From Variibacter gotjawalensis (lineage in GTDB: Bacteria > Pseudomonadota > Alphaproteobacteria > Rhizobiales > Xanthobacteraceae): DNA of 64,000 nucleotides. A model generated the notes under the pieces. That model did not search any database, was not told the origin of the DNA, and saw nothing but the letters and a program-made list of their open reading frames with translations. The position numbers were made by a program, and so were the translations under genes. Numbering within the stretch: the stretch's first letter is position 1; each line of letters begins with the position of its first letter. Of the stretch, positions 57,555 through 64,000 are shown in pieces. Where the stretch lies: positions 1,503,501 to 1,567,500 of the forward strand of contig NZ_AP014946.1 of the NCBI RefSeq assembly GCF_002355335.1, read 5' to 3'.

Positions 57555-58183
57555 GCCGGAAGCCTTTGGGCGCTCTGCAGCGCAAGCATCGGCACGTGAT
57601 CCGTCTGCGCGGCGACACGGCTCAGCCACGCGCGCAGCGCCGGAAACAACGCGAGATCGAAACCACTTTCCTCGGCGCAATGCGTGTAGGCATAGAGCGC
57701 GATGTCGGCGATCGAATAACGTCCGTCGACGAAGTAGTCGTGGCTTTGGAGATGCTTCTCCATCACGCCGAGCGCCTGATAGCCGCGCTCCATCCAATCT
57801 TCGATTGCGTGGCTCTGCAGTTCGCGCCCGCCTTTCACCAGCGTCAGCCAAAAGTAGGCTTGACCTAGGTTAGGCTCGAGGCTGTGCTGCTCGAAAAACA
57901 TCCACTGCATCGCTTCGGCGCGCTGAATGCGGTCGGTCGGCGCGAGCGGCGTGCCGTCACCGACGAACCACAGAATGGCATTTGATTCGGCGAGATAACG
58001 CTGCGGACCGACTTCGAGCACCGGCACGCGCCCGTTCGGATTCATCGCCAGAAAATCCGGTGTGCGGCTTTCGCCTTTCAGAATGTCGATCTCGACGGCG
58101 CGATGCGGAATGGCAAGCTGCGTGAGCGCGAGCCGCACCTTGTAGCAATTGCCGGAGCGTTGCATCGAATAGAGGGTGTACAT
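57551..58183 (-). CDS. Glutathione S-transferase family protein
   Basis: 210 residues from ATG 58183; an upstream start at 58216 adds 11 residues. N-terminal thioredoxin-like domain: YSMQRSGNCYKVRLALTQL near 5-23 (Ser9/Cys12 region as catalytic residue candidates), NPNGRVPVLEVG near 50 with the cis-Pro, and LAESNAILWFVG near 64-75. An all-helical C-terminal domain contains YSIADIALYAYTHCAEE near 155. Cytoplasmic. Likely detoxification or isomerase role, substrate unknown. Confidence 0.9.
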   Translation of the reverse strand: MYTLYSMQRSGNCYKVRLALTQLAIPHRAVEIDILKGESRTPDFLAMNPNGRVPVLEVGPQRYLAESNAILWFVGDGTPLAPTDRIQRAEAMQWMFFEQHSLEPNLGQAYFWLTLVKGGRELQSHAIEDWMERGYQALGVMEKHLQSHDYFVDGRYSIADIALYAYTHCAEESGFDLALFPALRAWLSRVAAQTDHVPMLALQSAQRLPA

Positions 58184-58282
58184 CAACGTCCTCGAAAAAC
58201 TGCGCCGGTGCGCCAATGCCGCAGATAGACGCGGATCGGCGGCCTTTCAATGGCGCGAAACAAACCTCTCCGCGCCGCGTCA

Positions 58283-58320
58283 CAAAAAGAAAATGGGCGC
58301 CGCCTTTGCGGCGACGCCCA
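58283..58320 (-). terminator. Rho-independent terminator of the PhyH gene
   Basis: TGGGCGCCGCC...GGCGACGCCCA (58294-58320) folds into a stem with one bulge. On the minus strand it is followed by TTTTCTTTTTG. It lies 26 bases after the dioxygenase stop at 58347. Confidence 0.8.
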
Positions 58321-58346
58321 CACGATCGTTTCCCAAGCCGCGCGTC

Positions 58347-59165
58347 CTATTCGGCCGCGACGCGATGCGCGCGCGCATGTTCGAGCAGTGCCCCGTCATC
58401 GACCGGCTGGATCGGCGTGAAGTCGCGGTGCGCGATGAATTCAGGCCGCGTGAATTTGGTGATGTGATTGGAGACCGCGCACAGCGTCAGATAGATGATC
58501 TTGCGCGGGTAGGGCGTGATGTTCGGCGCCGAGCCGTGCACCAGGTTGCCGTGGAACATCAGCACCGAGCCCGGCTTGCCGACCGGCGCGACGATGCCAG
58601 GCTTGCCGTCTTCTTCGGCCTCGCGGCAGAGCCGCGTCACGGTGCTCTCGTCGAGTGTCCACAGCGGATACGACGTCGTCGAAAGGTCGTGCCCGGCTTC
58701 GAGCGTGCCGTGCTTATGGCTCTTCGGCACGAGCATCAGCGCGCCGTTGAACGGGTGAACCTCGTCGAGATAGACCGCGATGTTCATCGCGCGCGGTTCC
58801 GGCATGCCGTCGTCGCGCGCCCACGTGCCGTAATCCTGATGCCACTGCCAGACATCGCCCGTGAAGGCCGCCTTCGCATTCAGCTTGAACTGATGCACGT
58901 AGACGGGTTCGCCGAACACCTGCTGCAGCGGCTCGACAAGGCGCGGGTGATGCGCCAGCAAACGGAAAACTTCGTTGAACGTGTGCGCGGCGAAACCCGT
59001 GCGTGGTGCGCCGGATTTTTCGCGCCACACTTCGGGGCGATCCATCTTGAGGATGTTATCGGCCTCGATGCTCATCAGCGCGATTTCTTCGGCCGAGAAA
59101 CATTCCGGAAAGAACATGTAGCCTTGGTCGTCGAACTGCTTCACCTGTTCTTGCGACAGTTTCAT
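58347..59165 (-). CDS. Phytanoyl-CoA dioxygenase (PhyH/EctD-like) family protein
   Basis: Fe(II)/2-oxoglutarate-dependent hydroxylase; 272 residues from ATG 59165, with AGGAGGAAT upstream. Iron ligands are H109-x-D111 in WQWHQDYGTW and H210 in NLVHGSAPN; R221 likely binds 2-oxoglutarate. FKLNAKAAFTGDVWQWHQDY closely resembles ectoine hydroxylase EctD, but no ectoine genes are in the window, so the substrate is open. Minus-strand, single gene with its own terminator, beside a TetR gene. Confidence 0.87.
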   Translation of the reverse strand: MKLSQEQVKQFDDQGYMFFPECFSAEEIALMSIEADNILKMDRPEVWREKSGAPRTGFAAHTFNEVFRLLAHHPRLVEPLQQVFGEPVYVHQFKLNAKAAFTGDVWQWHQDYGTWARDDGMPEPRAMNIAVYLDEVHPFNGALMLVPKSHKHGTLEAGHDLSTTSYPLWTLDESTVTRLCREAEEDGKPGIVAPVGKPGSVLMFHGNLVHGSAPNITPYPRKIIYLTLCAVSNHITKFTRPEFIAHRDFTPIQPVDDGALLEHARAHRVAAE

Positions 59166-59227
59166 AGCGATTCCTCCTGCGTGTTTGTTGGCCGCAGTGT
59201 ATCGCGCAATTTCGAAACTGGAAGCGT

Positions 59228-59800
59228 TCAAGTGAGGTCGGCGGTGAGCGCCTCTGCGGCCGCAAGCGCTGCGGCGGCGACAGTCGCATCGCGCCGCACC
59301 AAAAACTGCGCGATGGTACCGTCGAAAAGGATCGCAAGCTGTTTTGCGAGAAGCTCCGGGCGCGATGCTCGGCCAAGCTTCGCGAGGTCGCGAAACCACG
59401 CCTCGCGCGCATCCTTCGCATTCGTCGCGACCGCGACGGCGGGATGCTTCCGGTCGCTCAGCTCGGCGGCCGCATTGATGAACGCGCAGCCGCGAAAGCC
59501 ATCGTCCTGTAGCCTCTGCGCCAACTTTTCGAACGCGCGCAGGATCTGTTCGCGCGCCGAGCGGTCGGCGTGAATGCGGAAGTTTGCCGTATGCGCGCCG
59601 ACATAAGCTGCGACCAGCGCGTCCTTCGAGTCGAAGTGATGATAGAGCGTCCGCTTCGTGACGCCCGCCGCGGCCGCGATTGCATCGACCCCGACCGAGT
59701 TGATGCCGTGGCCGTAAAACAGCTCGTCCGCGGCGCGCAGGATGCGGTCGCGAGTGTCGCGCGGCTTCGCTTCAGCTTGTGTTTCTCTCATGGTCGGCAT
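59228..59800 (-). CDS. TetR-family transcriptional regulator
   Basis: 190 residues (start at 59800; ATG 59791 is also possible). HTH domain about 15-62: RDRILRAADELFYGHGINSVGVDAIAAAAGVTKRTLYHHFDSKDALV, the standard TetR signature. The C-terminal ligand domain contains GFRGCAFINAAAEL near 100. Divergent from the MFS transporter, with a 22-bp palindrome between them that is a likely operator. It probably represses the transporter and itself until an effector binds; the effector is unknown. Confidence 0.92.
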   Translation of the reverse strand: MPTMRETQAEAKPRDTRDRILRAADELFYGHGINSVGVDAIAAAAGVTKRTLYHHFDSKDALVAAYVGAHTANFRIHADRSAREQILRAFEKLAQRLQDDGFRGCAFINAAAELSDRKHPAVAVATNAKDAREAWFRDLAKLGRASRPELLAKQLAILFDGTIAQFLVRRDATVAAAALAAAEALTADLT

Positions 59801-59842
59801 GCGTCTGACGCAGAGTAACCCAGTTGCTTATCCGTCAAGGCC

Positions 59843-59864
59843 AAGTATACCGATCTGTATACTT
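59843..59864. promoter_or_regulatory. Perfect 22-bp palindrome, probable TetR operator
   Basis: AAGTATAC-CGATCT-GTATACTT has two perfect 8-bp arms around a 6-bp spacer, in the 81-base gap between the divergent TetR and MFS starts. Size, symmetry and position fit a TetR-dimer operator, and GTATAC also resembles a -10-like region. Confidence 0.8.
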
Positions 59865-59881
59865 CATGCAAGGCGGGACGG

Positions 59882-61144
59882 ATGTCGGACACTGCGCAAG
59901 CCAAAGCCGCGAGCGATCGCATCTCGTCCCAGCAGTTGATGATCCTCGGCGGCGCCGCCGTCATGCTGAGCCTCAGCATGGGCATGCGGCAGAGCTTCGG
60001 GCTCTTCCAACCCGGCATCATCCGCGATGTCGGCGTGACGTCGGCGGATTTCTCGCTCGCCATCTCGATCCAGAACATCATCTGGGGCATCTCGCAGCCA
60101 TTCATCGGCCTGCTCGCTGATCGCTACGGTGCGCGCTGGGTCTCGATGGGCGGCGTCTGCGTTTATCTCCTCGGCCTCGTCACGATGATCTTCGCGACCG
60201 GAACACTGACGCTGATCCTCGGCGCCGGCATATGCATCGGCCTCGCGCTGTCCTGCACAGCGTCGAGCATCGCGATGTCGGTGACGTCGAAAACCGTGTC
60301 GCCGGCGAAGCGCAGTGTCGCGATGGGCTCGGTCTCGGCCGCGGGCTCGCTCGGCCTCGTGCTCGCTGCGCCGCTCGCGCAAACGCTGATCACGCATGCG
60401 GGCTGGCAGGTCGCGCTCGTCGCGTTCCTCGGCCTCGCGGCAGTCATGATCCCCGCCGCTTTTTCGGTTGGCGGCGCCGACAAATATCCGGCCGCATCGA
60501 GTCTCGGCAACGACACGTCGGTGACGGAAACCGTGCGCGCCGCGCTCGGCCATTCGGGTTACGTCATCATGGCGCTGGCCTTCTTCGTCTGCGGCCTGCA
60601 GCTCGTTTTCATTACGACGCATCTGCCGACATATCTCGCGCTGTGCGGCATGGATCCAGGCCTCGGCGCGACGACGCTCGCGCTCGTCGGCCTCTTCAAC
60701 GTCATCGGCTCGTATCTGTTCGGCTATCTCGGCGGCATCTACCCCAAGCAATATCTGCTGGGCGGCGTTTATCTGCTGCGCTCGCTCGCCGTCGCGGTCT
60801 ACTTCATGACGCCGCCAAGCGTGACGTCGACGCTGGTTTTCGGCGCCGTGATGGGAACGCTGTGGCTCGGTGTCGTGCCGCTGGTGAATGGCCTCGTCGC
60901 GCAGCTCTTCGGCTTGCGCTACATGGCGACACTCACCGGCATCGCGTTCTTCAGCCACCAGGTCGGCTCGTTCCTCGGCGCTTGGGGCGGCGGACTGATC
61001 TACGATCGGCTCGGCAGCTACGATCGCGCATGGCAAGCCGCCGTGTTGATCGGCGTGATCGCGGGTCTCGCGCAGATGACGATGAACGTGACGCCGCCCG
61101 CTCCGAAAGATGCGCCGGGGGTCCCTGTGCCGCGCGCCGCGTAA
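59882..61144 (+). CDS. MFS transporter
   Basis: 420 residues, 12 predicted helices. Typical MFS loop between helices 2 and 3: GLLADRYGARWVSMGG near 75-90. The start RQSFGLFQPGIIRDVGVTSADFSLAIS is like the oxalate/formate antiporter (COG2807/OFA) type. TetR and an operator-like palindrome sit just upstream, suggesting inducible export or import. Substrate not determinable. Confidence 0.9.
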   Translation: MSDTAQAKAASDRISSQQLMILGGAAVMLSLSMGMRQSFGLFQPGIIRDVGVTSADFSLAISIQNIIWGISQPFIGLLADRYGARWVSMGGVCVYLLGLVTMIFATGTLTLILGAGICIGLALSCTASSIAMSVTSKTVSPAKRSVAMGSVSAAGSLGLVLAAPLAQTLITHAGWQVALVAFLGLAAVMIPAAFSVGGADKYPAASSLGNDTSVTETVRAALGHSGYVIMALAFFVCGLQLVFITTHLPTYLALCGMDPGLGATTLALVGLFNVIGSYLFGYLGGIYPKQYLLGGVYLLRSLAVAVYFMTPPSVTSTLVFGAVMGTLWLGVVPLVNGLVAQLFGLRYMATLTGIAFFSHQVGSFLGAWGGGLIYDRLGSYDRAWQAAVLIGVIAGLAQMTMNVTPPAPKDAPGVPVPRAA

Positions 61145-62113
61145 CTATTCAGATTTGATGTTGGCGGCCTTGATGACGGCCGCCCAACGCTCGACTTCGG
61201 TCGGGAGGCTCGCGGCAACTTCCGCCGGAGAGCGCAGCGCCGCCGTCAGTCCCTGCTGCGCGATCGCAGCTTTCGGGCCGTCATGCTTCAACGCGGCCGC
61301 GATGGCGGCATGAAGACGCTCGACATTGGCGGGCGGCGTTTTGGCCGGCGCGAACAACGTGAACCACGCATCGGCCTCGACGCCTTCGATGCCGCTTTCA
61401 CCGAGGGTCGGTACGCCGCCGAGACGGATCGCGCGCTTCGCGCTCGCAACGGCAAGCGCGGGCAGGGCACCCGAGTCGATCTGCGAAATCACGGTCGGTA
61501 GAGTCGCGAAAGACAGATCGAGACGCTCGCCGAGCAGCTCCTGCAGCATCGGCGCGGAGCCGCGGAAGTGGACGGGTTGCATTTGTAGCCCGGCTTTCAC
61601 CTTGAACAACTCGGCGCAAAGGTGTGACGCCGAACCGTTGCCTGTCGAGCCGTAATTCAGCGCGCCTGGCTTTTGCTTGGCGAGCGCGATCAGCTCTTCG
61701 ACGCTCGTCACGCCGAGTTCCTTGCGGACGACCAGAACATGCGGCGTTTCGGCAATCCCGATGACGGGTGCGAAATCCTTCACGCCGTCGTAGCTGATCT
61801 CTTTCAGCAGACTTTGGTTGGTCGCGTGCGTCTGGTTGGTGCCGAGCACGAGCGTATGCCCGTCCGGCTCCGCGCGTGCGACCAGCGTCGTGCCGATGGT
61901 GCCGGCGCCGCCGCCGCGATTGTCGACGGTGATCGGCTGGCCGAGATTGCCCGTCGCTTCCTGTGCGATCAGCCGCGCAAGCAGGTCGACGGGACCGCCG
62001 GCCGGATATGGCACGACGATCGTGATCGGCCGCGATGGAAACGTTTGAGCCTGCGCACGCGATGCGACAAGCGCGGCGGCACCAGCGATTAGAGCGTGAC
62101 GTCTCGTCAGCAT
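61145..62113 (-). CDS. Bug-family tripartite tricarboxylate receptor, orphan (second)
   Basis: 322 residues from ATG 62113. Tat-like start: LTRRHALIAGAAALVASRAQA, cleaved before QTFPSRPITIVVPYPAGGPVD. VDNRGGGAGTIGTTLV near 67 and GALNYGSTGNGSASH near 138, both Bug hallmarks. No TctAB nearby. Its upstream region carries a near copy of the last 41 bases of ftsY. Confidence 0.9.
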   Translation of the reverse strand: MLTRRHALIAGAAALVASRAQAQTFPSRPITIVVPYPAGGPVDLLARLIAQEATGNLGQPITVDNRGGGAGTIGTTLVARAEPDGHTLVLGTNQTHATNQSLLKEISYDGVKDFAPVIGIAETPHVLVVRKELGVTSVEELIALAKQKPGALNYGSTGNGSASHLCAELFKVKAGLQMQPVHFRGSAPMLQELLGERLDLSFATLPTVISQIDSGALPALAVASAKRAIRLGGVPTLGESGIEGVEADAWFTLFAPAKTPPANVERLHAAIAAALKHDGPKAAIAQQGLTAALRSPAEVAASLPTEVERWAAVIKAANIKSE

Positions 62114-62118
62114 TCTAC

Positions 62119-62221
62119 TTACTCCAATCCCGCAACCGCGCGCGCGAAGTCGCGCGCCTGATTGTGTCTCGGCAGTCCCACTATTCCAAGCCTGCAACCG
62201 CGCGCGCGAAGTCGCGCGCCT
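62119..62221. repeat. Tandem partial duplication of the ftsY 3' end
   Basis: Bases 62119-62159 repeat 62181-62221, the last bases of ftsY, at a 62-base offset. The last 24 bases of both copies (GCAACCGCGCGCGCGAAGTCGCGCGCCT region) are identical and the first 17 differ at about four positions. The copy lies between ftsY and the Bug gene. Confidence 0.7.
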
Positions 62222-63113
62222 CGAACGGCTCCAAATCATCGATGCCTTCGCCGACGCCGATGAAGTGCACCGGCAGCGCGAATTTCTCCGCGATGGCGAC
62301 CAGGATGCCGCCGCGCGCCGTACCATCGAGCTTCGTCATCACGAGCCCGGTGACGCCGGCGGTTGCGCGGAAAGCCTCGACCTGGGCGATGGCATTCTGG
62401 CCGACGGTGGCATCGAGCACCAGCAACGCCGCGTGCGGCGCGCCGGCGTCGATTTTCTTCATCACGCGGACGATCTTTTCCAGTTCGTCCATCAGCTCGG
62501 CGCGATTCTGCAGACGTCCAGCCGTGTCCATGATGAGCACTTCGGCTCCGTCCGCCTTTGCGGCCATCAATGCATCGAAGCCGACACCGGCCGCGTCCGA
62601 GCCTTGCGTGCGCGCAACCACCGGCACGCCGTTGCGGTCGCCCCAAATCTTGATCTGCTCAATCGCGGCTGCGCGGAACGTGTCGCCGGCCGCCAGCATC
62701 ACCTTGCGGCCCTCGGCGCGGAATTTAGCCGTCAGCTTGCCGATCGTCGTGGTCTTGCCGGAGCCATTGACGCCGACCACCAGCACGACGAACGGCTTCA
62801 CGCTCTCGTCGACGGAAAGGGGCTTTGCGACCGGAGCCAGCGATTTCTCGACCTCGCTGGCGAGCACGGCTTTGATCTCGTCGGCCGAGATTGCTTTGTC
62901 GAAACGTCCTTTGCCGACAGCCGCCGCGATACGGGCTGCAGCCGTCACGCCGAGGTCGGCCCGGATGAGGACATCCTCGATGTCCTCGAGCATCGCGGCG
63001 TCCAGCTTGCGCTTGGTGACGAGGTCAGTGATCGCGGTGCCGATCGAGGATGAGGTGCGCTTGAGCCCCTGGCTCAGCCGCTTCCACCACCCGGCCTTAG
63101 GTTGATCGTTCAC
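62181..63113 (-). CDS. ftsY: Signal recognition particle receptor FtsY
   Basis: GTPase receptor for SRP at the inner membrane; 310 residues, the short alphaproteobacterial form with little acidic N-domain extension. N domain about 8-95, then G domain: GVNGSGKT at 114-121, DTFRAAA at 144-150, DTAGR at 196-200, TKLDG at 260-264 and the closing GVGEGIDDLEPF at 287-297. ATG 63113 is the natural start. Monocistronic in appearance. Its 3' end is partly duplicated downstream. Confidence 0.97.
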   Translation of the reverse strand: MNDQPKAGWWKRLSQGLKRTSSSIGTAITDLVTKRKLDAAMLEDIEDVLIRADLGVTAAARIAAAVGKGRFDKAISADEIKAVLASEVEKSLAPVAKPLSVDESVKPFVVLVVGVNGSGKTTTIGKLTAKFRAEGRKVMLAAGDTFRAAAIEQIKIWGDRNGVPVVARTQGSDAAGVGFDALMAAKADGAEVLIMDTAGRLQNRAELMDELEKIVRVMKKIDAGAPHAALLVLDATVGQNAIAQVEAFRATAGVTGLVMTKLDGTARGGILVAIAEKFALPVHFIGVGEGIDDLEPFEARDFARAVAGLE

Positions 63114-63211
63114 GCAACACTCTCCGACATTCGGGGTCCCTTCTAACGGCTCGGTCTTGAAAAGTCATAGGCCGCTCGTGCAACAAGACGCCAAACACAA
63201 GGGAGAAGAAA

Positions 63212-63625
63212 ATGGCACTCAGCGTAGGGCTGACCAACTCGGAAGAAATCGTGGTCACGGAAGCGCTTACGGTTCCGGCCATGGCCCACGCCTTCGGGTC
63301 ATTCACGAGCATGCCGCCGGTCTTTGCCACCGCCTTCATGGTGGCTTTCGCCGAATACGCCTGCCTTCAACTGGCTGATGAACACCTTCCGCCCGAGCAA
63401 CGCACGGTCGGGACGCACGTCGACCTGAGCCATTTGGCCGCAACCCCGATCGGGATGCGGGTGACGGCGAATGTCGAACTCGTTGAGGTCGAGGGCCGCA
63501 AGCTGCGCTACCGGGTCGAATGCCGGGATGAGAAAGACGTTATCTGCGAGGGCTTTCACGAGCGAGCGGTTATCGACGTCGCGAAGTTCGGTGGCCGGCT
63601 CGCGGCCAAGTCGCAGGCGGCTTAG
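63212..63625 (+). CDS. Thioesterase-like hotdog-fold protein (FlK-like)
   Basis: 137 residues from ATG 63212, with GGGAGAAG upstream. FlK/thioesterase-superfamily pattern: VPAMAHAFGSFTSMPPVFATAFMVAFAEYACLQL near 22-55, a central VGTHVDLSHLAATPIGMRVT near 67-86 with the likely catalytic His, and FHERAVID near 113-120. Cytoplasmic. Acyl-CoA substrate unknown. Confidence 0.85.
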   Translation: MALSVGLTNSEEIVVTEALTVPAMAHAFGSFTSMPPVFATAFMVAFAEYACLQLADEHLPPEQRTVGTHVDLSHLAATPIGMRVTANVELVEVEGRKLRYRVECRDEKDVICEGFHERAVIDVAKFGGRLAAKSQAA

Positions 63626-63731
63626 CTGCAACGTATAGTTGAGTTGCGCAACTTGCATAGGTACGGAATCAACTTATAAAGTCCCGCCTTCTGGATTCGC
63701 CAACAACCCTGCCAAAAAAGAAGAGGATCCC

Positions 63732-64000
63732 TTGTCCCGTTCAGCACAATCGAATGATATCGATTTGCGTTCGCTCTCGGTCGACGAACTCATCGCGCTC
63801 GACGCCAAGATCCTCGAACTGATCAAATCGAAAAGGCAGACTCTGCAGGCGAAAATCGCCATGATCGAGCTGCATATGGGCCCGCTGCCCGAAGGCCCGC
63901 GCAAGCGCGGCGTCAAGAAGGGCACCAAGCTGGCGGCGAAATACAAAGGCCCGAACGGCGAGACCTGGTCCGGCCGTGGTCTGCAGCCGAAGTGGCTCAC
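63732..64000 (+). CDS. H-NS family nucleoid protein (partial)
   Basis: The reading frame starts at TTG 63732 (AGAGGAT six bases upstream) and runs off the window after about 89 residues. The N-terminal helix LRSLSVDELIALDAKILELIKSKR is the oligomerisation region. The C-terminal DNA-binding part is complete to KYKGPNGETWSGRGLQPKWL, the diagnostic alphaproteobacterial H-NS sequence. Represses AT-rich or horizontally acquired DNA. Only the end is missing. Confidence 0.9.
   Translation, partial: MSRSAQSNDIDLRSLSVDELIALDAKILELIKSKRQTLQAKIAMIELHMGPLPEGPRKRGVKKGTKLAAKYKGPNGETWSGRGLQPKWL

Overview
The window reads as a GC-rich alphaproteobacterial chromosome segment, most likely from the order Hyphomicrobiales (Rhizobiales), around the Bradyrhizobiaceae/Xanthobacteraceae. 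The evidence is family content: an NdvA-type cyclic beta-glucan exporter, a rhizobial HdeA-like acid chaperone, a DUF1236 protein, an alphaproteobacterial H-NS protein, an hslV-DUF2585-hslU operon, several Bug/TctC receptors, a perfect TTAA-N7-TTAA CtrA-type site, and many hairpin repeats of a kind common between genes in these bacteria. Genus cannot be fixed from sequence alone. I saw no tRNA, rRNA, CRISPR array, transposase or integrase.

Layout. 1-4034: nitrate/sulfonate/taurine-type ABC importer (permease cut by the window edge, ATPase, divergent binding protein) followed by a fumarylacetoacetate-hydrolase-family enzyme. 4100-8318: small enzymes and hypotheticals (membrane-anchored protein, metallophosphoesterase, Nudix, GNAT, secreted protein, 2-dehydro-3-deoxygalactonokinase). 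8319-15615, minus strand: ileS, ribF, a class IIA HAD phosphatase and an omega-amino acid:pyruvate aminotransferase, separated by hairpin repeats. 15616-18790: short proteins, including two unlisted small membrane ORFs with their own terminator, plus a VOC protein and an HdeA-like protein. 18899-26665: ABC exporter, a Tat-type DUF1501/DUF1800 pair, and a TIR-transmembrane-TPR protein broken by a one-base frameshift. 26662-29603: tripartite tricarboxylate transporter tctA-tctB-tctC. 29894-37691: periplasmic MBL-fold protein, SCO1/SenC, ndvA, L,D-transpeptidase, PAS-GGDEF-EAL protein and a lone Bug receptor. 37867-41699: small membrane protein, accA, and hslV-DUF2585-hslU. 41689-42771: an isolated phage-tail-like gene (DUF2793 plus endosialidase chaperone) interrupted by one in-frame TGA. 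42980-48273: amino-acid permease, DUF1428, DUF72 and an ABC exporter pair. 48362-54312: a cobalamin riboswitch controlling btuB-btuF-btuC-btuD and a fifth, uncharacterised His-rich protein. 54438-57554: membrane GGDEF-EAL protein and a FeeM-like N-acyltransferase with a CtrA-type site. 57551-64000: GST, ectoine-hydroxylase-like dioxygenase, TetR/MFS divergent pair with a 22-bp operator-like palindrome, another Bug receptor, ftsY, a thioesterase-fold protein and the start of an H-NS gene.

How it works together. Most of the window is core housekeeping (ileS, ribF, accA, hslVU, ftsY) mixed with transport. The best-defined regulon is the B12 uptake operon: riboswitch, outer-membrane receptor, periplasmic binder, inner-membrane permease and ATPase, then an unknown cytoplasmic protein made by overlapping translation. 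The most unusual items are the frameshifted TIR-TPR gene, the nonsense-interrupted tail-like gene, the fifth gene of the B12 operon, the CtrA-boxed FeeM-like gene, and the tiny membrane ORFs at 15785-16045.
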